From Fodinibius saliphilus (lineage in GTDB: Bacteria > Bacteroidota > Rhodothermia > Balneolales > Balneolaceae), in assembly GCF_005869845.1 (NCBI RefSeq), contig NZ_VAWF01000001.1, positions 310,001 to 374,000 on the forward strand: a stretch of DNA of 64,000 nt, given 5' to 3'. The notes under the pieces were generated by a model. The model did not search any database. It saw only the letters and a program-made list of their open reading frames with translations, and was not told where the DNA came from. The translations under genes and the position numbers were made by a program. Shown here piece after piece: positions 1 through 9,029 of the stretch (the stretch's first letter is position 1; the number at the start of each line of letters is the position of its first letter).

Positions 1-29
1 ATAAAAATAGAGCAAAATTTTGTTGACTC

Positions 30-1223
30 ATGGATAAGATGACGCTTAAGGATGTAGATATCGAAGGCCAAAAGGTATTAATGCGCGTGGATTTTAATGT
101 GCCTATAGAGGATGGACAGATTGGAGATGATAATCGTATTGTGCAAGCCTTACCCTCTATTGAGTATGTCATAGAACAAGGAGGGAAGCTTATCCTTATG
201 AGTCACTTGGGGCGGCCCGGGGGCGAGGTTGATAAATCATTAAGCCTCAAACCGGTAGCCGAACATCTGCAAACATTGGTGGATACTGAAGTGTATTTTG
301 CTGAAAGTTGTATCGGAGATAAAGCAATTTCAGTTATTAATGAAGTCACTGATGGAGAAATAGTATTGCTAGAGAATGTGCGTTTCCATCCCGGAGAAAA
401 AGGGAATGACGAAAACTTCTGTAAGAAATTGGCAGATCATGGAGACCTATTCTGTAATGATGCATTCGGTAGCAGTCATCGGGCTCACTCTTCGGTAGCA
501 GGGGTTACACGTTATCTACAGCCTGCGGTATCAGGTTTTTTGCTTGAAAAAGAGATTAAGTATCTAAGTGGTTCTATCAACAATCCGGACCGTCCCTTTG
601 TGGCTATTCTAGGTGGAGCTAAAGTCTCAGATAAGATAGGGGTCATTGAGAATCTTCTTGATAAAGTGGATACTATTATTGTTGGGGGCGGTATGACCTA
701 TACCTTTTATAAGGCAAAAGATCTTCCTATCGGTAATTCACTGGTTGAAGATGATAAGGTAGAGTTGGCTGGTAACCTTATAGAAAAAGCCAAAGAAAAA
801 GGAGTGAAGTTTGTGTTGCCGATGGATTCTGTGATTGCAGATGAGTTTAAAAATGATGCTGAACATAAAGTTGTGGGTATGAATGGTATCGAAGAAGGTT
901 GGATGGCCGTTGATATTGGACCGCAGTCAGCTATTTCATTTGGTAATATTATCAGGAATGCTCAAACGGTGGTATGGAATGGGCCGATGGGCGTATTTGA
1001 GATGGAAAACTTTGCGGATGGCACCAACGCTGTAGCAGAATCACTGGCCGAAGCAACAGAGATTGGAGCAACTACAATTATTGGTGGAGGTGACTCTGCT
1101 GCTGCCATTAAGCAAGCCGGTCTGGAAGATAAAGTATCCCACGTTTCAACGGGAGGTGGAGCCAGCCTGATGTTTCTGGAAGGTAAAGATCTGCCGGGTG
1201 TTGTAGCGCTAACTGATAAATAA
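30..1223 (+). CDS. pgk: Phosphoglycerate kinase
   Basis: Cytosolic glycolytic enzyme moving phosphate between 1,3-bisphosphoglycerate and ADP. At 397 aa it has the usual family length. The N-terminal substrate domain shows DFNVPIEDG (residues 22-30) and the arginine-rich region around SHLGRPGG. The nucleotide domain shows [16 protein letters not shown] near 195-210 and the C-terminal GGGDSAAA and [13 protein letters not shown] motifs. All expected catalytic and nucleotide-binding motifs are visible and the frame is intact. The first ATG (30) is used; an in-frame ATG nine bases later is also possible. Only 29 bases precede it, so a partner such as gapA would lie outside the window. No strong hairpin terminator follows. 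Confidence 0.97.
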   Translation: MDKMTLKDVDIEGQKVLMRVDFNVPIEDGQIGDDNRIVQALPSIEYVIEQGGKLILMSHLGRPGGEVDKSLSLKPVAEHLQTLVDTEVYFAESCIGDKAISVINEVTDGEIVLLENVRFHPGEKGNDENFCKKLADHGDLFCNDAFGSSHRAHSSVAGVTRYLQPAVSGFLLEKEIKYLSGSINNPDRPFVAILGGAKVSDKIGVIENLLDKVDTIIVGGGMTYTFYKAKDLPIGNSLVEDDKVELAGNLIEKAKEKGVKFVLPMDSVIADEFKNDAEHKVVGMNGIEEGWMAVDIGPQSAISFGNIIRNAQTVVWNGPMGVFEMENFADGTNAVAESLAEATEIGATTIIGGGDSAAAIKQAGLEDKVSHVSTGGGASLMFLEGKDLPGVVALTDK

Positions 1224-1751
1224 TTATTGCCCTATTTAAATGAAGAAACTCGAGGCTTTCTAAAAAGCCATAATATGATTTTGATACATTAATAATTTAG
1301 GCGTTAGAAGTTGTAAGAGCTGAATTTTCCAGTCTTTTCCCCAGTGGACGGACTGGCTATTTTCAAAGGAAGAACGCAAGATTACAAAAAGAAAGTAGGT
1401 ATTAAGGGCATAGGATGAGCATCTATAAAGTTCTACTTGGGAAGAGAAGTTTAGGGAGATTGATCACGCCTTAGTGATTTAAAGAGTGTTTACCTTCATT
1501 GGACTTTTTGAACGGCCTAAGTTTTTTTATCACTGTTTTCGGGCAAGTATCTCAATTGTAGGATAGCCTTTTCCCGAATATCTATAAAACGTACAAGAGA
1601 GTATATCTCTGCGAAAACATAAATTTATCTATTCTCCAATCGCTGAGGTTTTGTCCCTACCATCTTACAATTGTTTTAGTCTGTACTTTTGTAATGAAAT
1701 TGAGCAAGTTGGTAACAAATTCTGTTAGTAATTTAAAAGAGGAGTTATCAT
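1224..1751. other. Intergenic region, no gene seen
   Basis: This 528-base stretch between pgk and the acyl-CoA dehydrogenase has no convincing ORF. It holds a weak hairpin just after pgk (GGCTTT/AAAGCC near 1255-1270, no T-run) and a 6-bp inverted repeat CCAGTC/GACTGG (1329-1334 and 1351-1356). TACTTTTG at 1684-1691 fits the Bacteroidota -7 consensus TAnnTTTG and lies about 60 bases before the next start, but I see no matching -33 element at the usual spacing. A strong Shine-Dalgarno-like GAGGAG lies just before the ATG at 1752. Confidence 0.5.
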
Positions 1752-3437
1752 ATGTCCCCTCCCAAGAATAGCGTGCTCACTGACGATTATCGGAAGAGTA
1801 AAAATTTTTATACCAGCGATAAAATATTGTACTCCTATTTGCATAGATACTTGTCAGAAAGCGACCGTCGGTATATTAGTCCAAATTTGCTGAACCTGGG
1901 AGAGGCAGCTTCAAGAAAAATGGATGAGCTTTCAATGGCTGCCGACAAGCAATCACCAAAGCTTAAAAAGCGTGATAACTTAGGCAATGATATTGATAAG
2001 GTTACATTCCATCCGGCCTATTGGAAGTTAATGGATATTGCTGCAGAATCAGAGATGTTTCACTTGAAATATCATCCCCAAACAGAAGGACGTTTTAAAG
2101 AAAGCCGACACAGCCTGGGGTTTGCGTTGGGGCAACTGTATGCGATGAGTGAACTAGGCCAATATTGTCCCCATTGTATGACGGATGGAGCTGCTTATTT
2201 AATTGAACAGTATGCAGATTCAGAAGATCAAAAACGACTCCTTCGAAAATTAGGAGCTTGTGAAGGTCATAACCTGTTTACCGGTGCCATGTTTCTAACT
2301 GAAAAGTCTGGGGGATCTGATGTGGGGGCGAATTTAGTGGAGGCCGAACAGATTGATGGAAAAGAGTATTTGTTGAATGGAGAAAAGTGGTTTTGCAGTA
2401 ATGTTAATGCAGATGTAATTATGGCATTGGCACGGACCGGAGATATAAGAGCGGGCACCAGAGGCCTGTCATTATTTTTAGTAGAAAAAAAGCTAGCTGA
2501 CGGAGATCCCAATCCTATGGAGATTATTCGCTTGAAAGATAAATTAGGGGTACGGTCGATGGCCACAGGTGAGGTCCGTTTTCAGGATACTGTGGGGACG
2601 CGGTTGGGAGATGAGGGGCAAGGGTTTAAGATTATGGCTCAGATGATCAATATATCTCGAAATTACAACTCTGTTGCTGCGTTGGCAGCTAATAGGCGAG
2701 CACTGATTGAGGTATGGCAATATCTTAATCATCGTAAAACCTTTGGGAAACGGGCTATTGAACACTCACTTATCCGTGAGAAATTCTATGAGTTGGGCTC
2801 GCAATATTTGGCTAACTTTCTGTTGGTCTGGCAAGGTATCCGAGCTATGGATGCTTCTGAAAATGGAAATATGAGGGCACGACATCTTTTACGAATACTA
2901 ACCCCGATGGCTAAGTGGTGGTCGGCCGAGCATGCAGTGTATGCGGTACGTGAGTGTATGGAGCTTATGGGTGGGAATGGATATATTGAAGATTTCGTAA
3001 TGCCGAAATTATTGCGAGATGTCAATGTATTACCGATATGGGAGGGGTCGGGAAACATTATTGTGTTGGATATGCTTCGGGCGGCACGTAAATCAGAGGG
3101 TTTATCTATTGTATTTGAGATCATCAAGGAGGCCGCTAAAAGCTCTAAGGTGTATGGAGACCTATTGGGTAATCAGCTGTCAGAGATAAAAAACGTATGG
3201 AAATCTATAGAAGAGATGGAAAGTAAGGATCAAATTGAAGCAACAGCTAAACCCCTTTTTAAGAAATTGATCACTCTTTTACAGGTAGCTTTATTGATCC
3301 AAGAAAAAAGAGATAGTTCTTCTGAGCGTTATGATATTGCTCTTAGCTACTTTAAGCGTTTGTTAAGCAGTACCTTAGAACAACGAAGCCCACGGCCAGT
3401 TGAGGAAATAGAAGAATTAATTGGGTGGGATTATTGA
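1752..3437 (+). CDS. Acyl-CoA dehydrogenase family protein, AidB-like
   Basis: FAD-dependent acyl-CoA dehydrogenase of the longer AidB-like branch (561 aa against about 380 for classical members). Visible signatures are FLTEKSGGSDVG (residues 181-192, flavin-binding loop), LNGEKWFCSN (208-217), HRKTFGKRAI (327-336, FAD contact), MELMGGNGYIEDF (403-415) and IWEGSGNIIVLD (429-440), where Glu431 sits at the usual catalytic-base position. It could act in fatty or branched-chain acyl-CoA oxidation; AidB itself is a DNA-binding alkylation-response protein, and I cannot tell the roles apart from sequence alone. The start is supported by GAGGAG just upstream. It stands alone and converges on the DUF2207 gene. 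Confidence 0.9.
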   Translation: MSPPKNSVLTDDYRKSKNFYTSDKILYSYLHRYLSESDRRYISPNLLNLGEAASRKMDELSMAADKQSPKLKKRDNLGNDIDKVTFHPAYWKLMDIAAESEMFHLKYHPQTEGRFKESRHSLGFALGQLYAMSELGQYCPHCMTDGAAYLIEQYADSEDQKRLLRKLGACEGHNLFTGAMFLTEKSGGSDVGANLVEAEQIDGKEYLLNGEKWFCSNVNADVIMALARTGDIRAGTRGLSLFLVEKKLADGDPNPMEIIRLKDKLGVRSMATGEVRFQDTVGTRLGDEGQGFKIMAQMINISRNYNSVAALAANRRALIEVWQYLNHRKTFGKRAIEHSLIREKFYELGSQYLANFLLVWQGIRAMDASENGNMRARHLLRILTPMAKWWSAEHAVYAVRECMELMGGNGYIEDFVMPKLLRDVNVLPIWEGSGNIIVLDMLRAARKSEGLSIVFEIIKEAAKSSKVYGDLLGNQLSEIKNVWKSIEEMESKDQIEATAKPLFKKLITLLQVALLIQEKRDSSSERYDIALSYFKRLLSSTLEQRSPRPVEEIEELIGWDY

Positions 3438-3529
3438 GGCTTTCATGTTATATCTTGGCAGATGCTTGTAACTAATCTTTCCCGCCGTCCTTTGCTATAC
3501 ACGAATTAAGTTAGTTCTAAGGCTACGTT

Positions 3530-5284
3530 TTAACCGGCACTGGCTGAGGCACCACCACCGGCAGTACTGGTTGAAGCTCCTACACCACCCGCTGCACCGG
3601 GGAAGGCAGTCCCCCCAGTAGCACTCAACGCACTAAAGCTGCTAGCTACATCAGCTGCAGAAGTTGAGTTTGAACTGAAAACAATCCAGGCAAAGACCGG
3701 AACCACCTCTGAATCAGTAGTGATAATAGGTTTAAGCTGTTTTTCTTGCAGGCCAAAGGCGAGGGCATAGATAAAATGTTTGTCCAATTTTTCTGATGAG
3801 ATATTATGGTCTTTCGCATTTTTAAGACCCTTTTCATAGTTCTTCCATCGTTTATATACCTCTTCTCCTTTTGGAGTACGACGAACAATCGCAAAAGAAA
3901 ATATGAAGGCTAAAAAAGTTATGACAAGGCTTGCCAGTGCTTCGGGACCGGTAAATATGAGAGCAGCAACACTCAGCCCCATCAATAAAGATTGGATAGA
4001 TAAATTCCAGTATAGGCCGGTGTAGCTTTCTTGGTCAATCCAACCTTTGTTGGTACAGTACGTTTTAAAGCTTTTTTCCCAATTGTTAAACCATGAAGAG
4101 ACAGTCGAATTACTTCCTTTGAAAATAGTGTGTAATTTTCTCTTGTCATCTTTTCGAATTCGCTCTTCAATAAAATTGACAAGCTGTTCTTCCCATTTTT
4201 TTACTGTTGTATCAAGCGTTTTACCGGTTCTTGAGATAGAAAAGGTCGGTTTGTTATCCGATAAAAAACCATCTTCCGGATCCTCTTCTTGTAGCTTAAA
4301 ATACCCGCTGCGAGCCAAATCGAGAACCGTGGACATAAGCAGACTGCTGGAAATATTACGCCCGTGCAGTAACCATCCTACAGTAGCCGGACGAAGACGT
4401 CCGGGTATCACGATTGTTTCGGCAGAAGGGAGGTGAGAGGTTGAATGCCTTTTGCCATACCTATTATAAAAGTAATACGAGCTTCCAATACTTAAAACAA
4501 TGAATAGGTAGATCAGTTTTTCCCACAGCGCATCAAGGTAAGCATCTTGTTTTCTTTGTTTAATAAGTTTCTGTTGATATCTCTGTTCTTCTTGTTGTGC
4601 CTGACTCAAAGTAAACTCTTGATCAGTAATCTCAACAAGGGAGTTGTTTAACAATTTTGTAGGGAAAACAGTACGTACTTTTGCAAAGTCATTGTCATCA
4701 ACATCGGTTGCAGTAGCCTTATAACTACCTGTTGATTTTTGTAACACTAATTGATCTTTAGGTCCGCGGCTCCAAACGTAAAGGGAGTCCAAAGTAGTTT
4801 TTTGGGGCAGCAGGATCTTGGCAATTAACTGATCGGTAGATTTATCTCGATCATCAGAGAGAAAATTCCAGAAGAATTGTGCCCATTCTGGTCCAACAGT
4901 TAAAGCTCCTTTTAGGGTATAAGAAATGGTGAATGTACGTTGTTCATCTTCAGCATCATAAAACCATTTGAGTATAATAGATTTATCATTTTTGTCTACA
5001 CTAAAGGATCCGGGAGCACCTGAGTTTTCATTGATATAATGGTGCCCATTTTCTGATATCCTTATATCGGTAATGTCAGTGAAGCCTCTTCTGGGAAGTT
5101 CATATTCGGCCCAGGAAAAATCCCCATCAAACTCATAAGTAAGATGTTCGGTAATTTGCACCGTACCGTCAGAATTAATGGTAACTACTGATTCGATATG
5201 AGGGATTTCATATTCCTTGGAATAACTGTTAACAAATCCCAAACAGCACACAAGAATACTTAATAGAAGAGCTCTAAGCCACAT
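3530..5284 (-). CDS. DUF2207 family membrane protein
   Basis: Predicted exported and membrane-anchored protein of 584 aa. A signal peptide (residues 1-23) precedes the extracytoplasmic DUF2207 beta-domain (about 25-230; motifs YEFDGDFSWAEYELPRRGFTDI and EWAQFFWNF). A transmembrane helix follows at about 253-270, then a cytoplasmic region and two further hydrophobic helices near 430-470. The last 40 residues are rich in Gly, Ala and Ser, a common low-complexity end in this family. Function is unknown. TATTTTTG on the minus strand (5351-5358) could be a -7 promoter element about 67 bases upstream. Family assignment is good; no enzymatic motif is seen. Confidence 0.85.
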   Translation of the reverse strand: MWLRALLLSILVCCLGFVNSYSKEYEIPHIESVVTINSDGTVQITEHLTYEFDGDFSWAEYELPRRGFTDITDIRISENGHHYINENSGAPGSFSVDKNDKSIILKWFYDAEDEQRTFTISYTLKGALTVGPEWAQFFWNFLSDDRDKSTDQLIAKILLPQKTTLDSLYVWSRGPKDQLVLQKSTGSYKATATDVDDNDFAKVRTVFPTKLLNNSLVEITDQEFTLSQAQQEEQRYQQKLIKQRKQDAYLDALWEKLIYLFIVLSIGSSYYFYNRYGKRHSTSHLPSAETIVIPGRLRPATVGWLLHGRNISSSLLMSTVLDLARSGYFKLQEEDPEDGFLSDNKPTFSISRTGKTLDTTVKKWEEQLVNFIEERIRKDDKRKLHTIFKGSNSTVSSWFNNWEKSFKTYCTNKGWIDQESYTGLYWNLSIQSLLMGLSVAALIFTGPEALASLVITFLAFIFSFAIVRRTPKGEEVYKRWKNYEKGLKNAKDHNISSEKLDKHFIYALAFGLQEKQLKPIITTDSEVVPVFAWIVFSSNSTSAADVASSFSALSATGGTAFPGAAGGVGASTSTAGGGASASAG

Positions 5285-5350
5285 AACCAGAGGGTTTCGT
5301 TATCAAATGTTATTGATTTTCTAGTAATCTCTATAAAACCAACGTTTACG

Positions 5351-5358
5351 CAAAAATA
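5351..5358 (-). promoter_or_regulatory. Candidate -7 promoter element for the DUF2207 gene
   Basis: The minus strand reads TATTTTTG, matching TAnnTTTG, 67 bases before the start codon. No clear -33 TTTG is visible at 17-23 bases further upstream, so this is a weak call. Confidence 0.25.
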
Positions 5359-5455
5359 TATAACAAGTTACGAAAGGGGGGTATATTTACTAGAAGTTTA
5401 ACTAATCAAAAATAATATACTGATAATGATATATTGAAAAGAAGGGAAAACTATT

Positions 5456-5488
5456 AGTGATTCCATCACATGGAATGATGGAATCACT
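5456..5488. repeat. Perfect 13-bp inverted repeat
   Basis: AGTGATTCCATCA (5456-5468) and TGATGGAATCACT (5476-5488) are exact reverse complements separated by seven bases. A shorter TTCCA/TGGAA pair is nested inside. It lies 37 bases downstream of the S9 peptidase stop and about 170 bases upstream of the DUF2207 start, both on the minus strand. There is no clear T-run on either side, so it is an atypical terminator at best. It could be an mRNA 3'-end stabilising hairpin or an operator. Confidence 0.7.
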
Positions 5489-5524
5489 TAATAAGGTCAA
5501 GTAAAAAAGCATTATTGGAATAAG

Positions 5525-8245
5525 CTATTCTTTTATAACTCTAAACCCGGAGTATTGTTTTGGAACCGAGGAGATTTCACCACGATCATCAACAAAACTT
5601 ATGGCAGAGTACCCATACGTTTGAGGATCAGTTTCCGCAGTATACCATTCGGCCACGTTACCACCGAGGTCATAGATATGGGCTTCCCCGATAGAAACAC
5701 CGGGATATGTACCTACTTCTTTAAGCATGGTATGGTCTAGGTTTTCCAGTTTACTACGAAATTCTGAGACCTCATCAATCGTGATATTATAGCCGGCCCA
5801 GAAGTTAAGCGTATTTTCTTTGGCTGCTACTTTTTTTGCCTTTTTATGGAGAGTCGCAGCTTCACTGCTATTGGGGAGACGATAGGCGTCACCTGTTTTC
5901 TTGCTCAACCAACCAAGGTATTGTTGGGCTTTTTCCGGGCTTATGTCGACAACGGGATAGTTGGCTCGTACACTTGGGAAGCTATGATCTTTATCAAATT
6001 CAGCATACTGCGCATTAGTAACCTCAAATCGTCCAATAGCAATAGAATCTTCTTTAATACTAACAGTTTCAGGGATCAAGATGTCATTAATGACGACTCC
6101 ATATTGCCCATTTTTAATTTGTGCTTTATCCTTTTTGAGAAGCTCTGCAAGGGGACTTTCTTTTTTGAAAGCCTCATTTTTACCTTCATAGGTGCCAAAA
6201 AGGTGCTTATCAAACCAGCGAATTTCTTCTTCCATTTTACGTGTCTGATGCGTTATTTTTCGCAGACCATGAGGTTGGTTCGGAAACCATAGGAAGCGAA
6301 CCGGTGCTTTCCCAATTTGCTGGAGTGCCCGATAATACTCCCAGCCTTGATCTCGTGGAACGGCCCGGTCTTTACTCCCGTGAAATATAATAGTGGGGGT
6401 TTTTACCTTTTCCATCTCGAAGAGAGGAGACTTTTGTATATAAGTTTCATTAAAAATTTTACCGTTAGTATTATCCCACGGTGCACCGCCAAAATAACTT
6501 TGATCAAAAGAGACCCCGAAAGCACAGGTTCCATAATCCGAAGTCCAGTTGACATCACCTGCACCTGGGGCTGCCGCCTTAAATAAATTGGGATGTTGTA
6601 CGGTCAGCATTGTGGTAAGAATGGCACCATTAGACCAGCCTTTGACACCCAGTGAATCGCGATCGATCATTCCTTTTTCTTCCAGCATATCTATGCCGGC
6701 AATGATATCAGGAATCTCAAATTCATAGTAATGGCCTTTTATAGATTCTACGAATTCCTGTCCATGATTAGAGGATCCATGATAGTTCGGATTTAGAACA
6801 AAAGCTCCTTTCTGGGAATAAATGTTGGGAAAATAGGCCCAAGAATCACTCCATCGGTCCGTATCTACGCCAGAGGGTCCTCCGTGAATAGAAACAATTA
6901 GCGGGTATTGACGCCCTTCTTCATAATCTTCAGGATAAAAGAGAATCCCCGTTACTTCATCTCCTTTAGCGCCGGTCCAGCTGATGACTTCACTCTTGGC
7001 TTTGGGCTTCTTGTCAAGATATTCATTGAGGGCAATAACTTCGGTTCCTTCCGAAATGCTAACTTTGCGTCTTTTTATGTTGAGATCACTCAGGTGGTAT
7101 TGGGGAGGGGTAGAGGCTGTTGAATAGACAGAAACCAATTTTTTATGTTCGTGCCCCACTGCAGTAATGGTAATGTGTTGATTCATTTTTCCGGCATCTA
7201 CAGGTTTCTTATCCCATTCATTTCCATCTTTCTGCAGGTATGCCAACTTGGTAGTAGCTCCATTTGCAAGCCCTACCATCACATCATTACCAAATACATC
7301 AAAACCAGAACCCAGGCCCCAATTCCAGTCGATAGGTACTTTTTGGGCTTTCTCCTCATTTATATCATAGTAATGTAACATACTAATACCGGCCCCATTC
7401 CATTGAGGATCAGAAGATTTCACTGATACAAAGTAAAAGCCTTCATTATCGTCGGTAAATTTAAAGTTACCAGGTGTTTGAAATCCCATTTTTAGGATTT
7501 CTTTTTTAGTTTCATGTTCAAGATTCCAGAGATAGTAGTTTGGCTTGGGATTGGCGTCGGCACGGTAGTCAGGGCTCATAATATGTGAGCTAATCAACCA
7601 TTTTCCGTTTTCTGAGACGGTATACTCACCAACCGGATATTTATTATCGGTAAGACGGCTGATGGTTTTCTTTTTGAGATCAAATGAATAGATACGGCTG
7701 GGTTTAAAATGGGCTGTATCTTCAACAACAATCGTATTATCCTCTTCCTCTTCTAGTTTTTGTTCATAAAGGGTCTTGCCCTCATTGGATTTAAAAGCGA
7801 GCTTTTTGTCTTCTAGCCATTGAATATCTGATATCCCCGTTTCGAACTCATGAATTTCGTATGGTTCCCCACCATATACGCTCATCGCCCAAAGTTTTTT
7901 ACCCTTTTCGCGCGATGAAAGAAAGTATATGGTCTCTCCATCTTTTGAGAAAAGGGGACTGAAATCGGATTCTTTCCCGCGTGTCAATTGAATGGTCTTA
8001 TACTTCCCATCTTCTTTAACATCAAAGCGAGTGAGGTAAAGGTCGCTTTCACTGCGGTCTTTTTCTTTGTTGGGCTTAGATTTAATCCAGACCAGTAAAT
8101 TCCCGTCCGGTGAAAATTGCAGGCTTGATGCGCGTTCCTGGTTAATAACGTCCGCAACGGTCCAATTAAAAGTCTGTCCATTCACTGCGGGAATATATAT
8201 TAAAACAGAAATTACAAAGAAAAAGAGTTGTCGTAGTGTTTTCAT
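5525..8245 (-). CDS. Exported S9 prolyl-oligopeptidase with C-terminal FGE-sulfatase-like domain
   Basis: Secreted serine peptidase, 906 aa from the chosen ATG at 8245, which opens with a clean signal peptide (MKTLRQLFFFVISVLIYIPAVNG). A longer in-frame reading to 8335 adds 30 residues that do not look like a leader. The N-terminal half is a beta-propeller; the alpha/beta-hydrolase domain follows with nucleophile GWSNG (Ser538), Asp626 in HGSKDRAVP and His659 in PHGL. An FGE-sulfatase/C-type-lectin-like domain then spans about 727-906, with GRFEVTNAQYAEF, YRLPNSSEA, YDLGGNVAEW and a final GFRV. The second domain is unusual on an S9 peptidase. It lacks an obvious active-site cysteine pair, so a binding role is likelier than formylglycine synthesis. 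Likely role: periplasmic or extracellular peptide breakdown. Confidence 0.9.
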   Translation of the reverse strand: MKTLRQLFFFVISVLIYIPAVNGQTFNWTVADVINQERASSLQFSPDGNLLVWIKSKPNKEKDRSESDLYLTRFDVKEDGKYKTIQLTRGKESDFSPLFSKDGETIYFLSSREKGKKLWAMSVYGGEPYEIHEFETGISDIQWLEDKKLAFKSNEGKTLYEQKLEEEEDNTIVVEDTAHFKPSRIYSFDLKKKTISRLTDNKYPVGEYTVSENGKWLISSHIMSPDYRADANPKPNYYLWNLEHETKKEILKMGFQTPGNFKFTDDNEGFYFVSVKSSDPQWNGAGISMLHYYDINEEKAQKVPIDWNWGLGSGFDVFGNDVMVGLANGATTKLAYLQKDGNEWDKKPVDAGKMNQHITITAVGHEHKKLVSVYSTASTPPQYHLSDLNIKRRKVSISEGTEVIALNEYLDKKPKAKSEVISWTGAKGDEVTGILFYPEDYEEGRQYPLIVSIHGGPSGVDTDRWSDSWAYFPNIYSQKGAFVLNPNYHGSSNHGQEFVESIKGHYYEFEIPDIIAGIDMLEEKGMIDRDSLGVKGWSNGAILTTMLTVQHPNLFKAAAPGAGDVNWTSDYGTCAFGVSFDQSYFGGAPWDNTNGKIFNETYIQKSPLFEMEKVKTPTIIFHGSKDRAVPRDQGWEYYRALQQIGKAPVRFLWFPNQPHGLRKITHQTRKMEEEIRWFDKHLFGTYEGKNEAFKKESPLAELLKKDKAQIKNGQYGVVINDILIPETVSIKEDSIAIGRFEVTNAQYAEFDKDHSFPSVRANYPVVDISPEKAQQYLGWLSKKTGDAYRLPNSSEAATLHKKAKKVAAKENTLNFWAGYNITIDEVSEFRSKLENLDHTMLKEVGTYPGVSIGEAHIYDLGGNVAEWYTAETDPQTYGYSAISFVDDRGEISSVPKQYSGFRVIKE

Positions 8246-8351
8246 AGAAAGTACAACCGGTTTTTTATCAACAGTTAAAAAGGGAAAGAAATAATTATAA
8301 TGTGAACAGATAGTAATAGGCGGGATCATTTTCAACCGTAAATAAATTTTT

Positions 8352-8373
8352 TTACCTATTATTTAATAGGTAA
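8352..8373. promoter_or_regulatory. 10-bp inverted repeat in the S9/ssb divergent region
   Basis: TTACCTATTA and TAATAGGTAA are perfect arms separated by two bases. The site sits between the two divergent genes, about 107 bases from the S9 start and 92 bases from ssb. The symmetry and short spacer resemble a dimeric repressor site. No regulator gene lies nearby. Confidence 0.5.
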
Positions 8374-8422
8374 CAGTGTTAAACGCGAAATTTTCTGTAA
8401 GGAATTCCTCCGAAATATATCT

Positions 8423-8430
8423 TACCTTTA
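8423..8430 (+). promoter_or_regulatory. Candidate ssb -7 element
   Basis: TACCTTTA is one mismatch from TAnnTTTG and lies 35 bases before the ssb ATG, the same distance as better matches at purB and mazG. No -33 element was identified. An AGGAA sequence just before the ATG may serve as ribosome-binding site. Confidence 0.25.
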
Positions 8431-8464
8431 GACAGAAACGATAAAATAAAATGAGGAATACATT

Positions 8465-8911
8465 ATGAGTTCACTCAATAAAGCAATGATAATCGGTCGG
8501 TTGGGACAAGATCCTGACGTACGTTATACGCAGTCAAATACGGCTGTTGCAAATTTATCTGTTGCAACATCTGAGCGCTATAAAGATAACATGGGCGAAT
8601 GGAAAGAGAATACTGAATGGCACCGCGTGGTTGCCTGGGGACGTTTAGCAGAGATCTGCCAAGAATATCTTAAAAAGGGCTCTCAGGTATATATTGAAGG
8701 TCCCATACAAACTCGTAAATGGGAAGATAAAGAAGGTCAAACGCGCTACACTACCGAGATTAAAGCCTTAACTATGACTATGCTGGATAGTAAAGGAGAT
8801 AATGGCGGTGGCGGAAACGTGCCAAGCAAACCCGATAGCACACAGCCAGTTTCAAGTAGTGTAGATTTGAACGAAGATTTTGATGATATCGATGATGATC
8901 TGCCATTTTAA
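8465..8911 (+). CDS. ssb: Single-stranded DNA-binding protein
   Basis: SSB coats single-stranded DNA in replication, recombination and repair, and recruits partners through its acidic tip. The 148-aa protein has the OB-fold at residues 1-107 ([58 protein letters not shown]). A Gly/Pro/Ser linker follows, and the acidic tip ends in DDDLPF, matching the canonical SSB tail. It lies directly upstream of a gldE-like gene, an arrangement known in Bacteroidota, but an intrinsic terminator separates the two, so they are probably transcribed mostly separately. Confidence 0.97.
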   Translation: MSSLNKAMIIGRLGQDPDVRYTQSNTAVANLSVATSERYKDNMGEWKENTEWHRVVAWGRLAEICQEYLKKGSQVYIEGPIQTRKWEDKEGQTRYTTEIKALTMTMLDSKGDNGGGGNVPSKPDSTQPVSSSVDLNEDFDDIDDDLPF

Positions 8912-8930
8912 TTGAAAATTGGATACATTA

Positions 8931-8964
8931 AAAGCGGTAGGGCTTTTTTGCTTTACCGCTTTTT
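8931..8964 (+). terminator. Rho-independent terminator after ssb
   Basis: Stem AAAGCGGTA (8931-8939) pairs exactly with TACCGCTTT (8954-8962) around a 14-base loop, followed by T residues. It starts 20 bases after the ssb stop codon. Confidence 0.85.
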
Positions 8965-9029
8965 CTATTCTTGCACTACTGTAATACAGTATATAGCTTT
9001 TAAACAAAATTAAGTATAAAATCAGGTAA

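Noticed and set aside
1420-1480. Tiny ORF of about 19 codons in the pgk/acyl-CoA dehydrogenase gap
   Set aside because: Too short, with no ribosome-binding site or family support.
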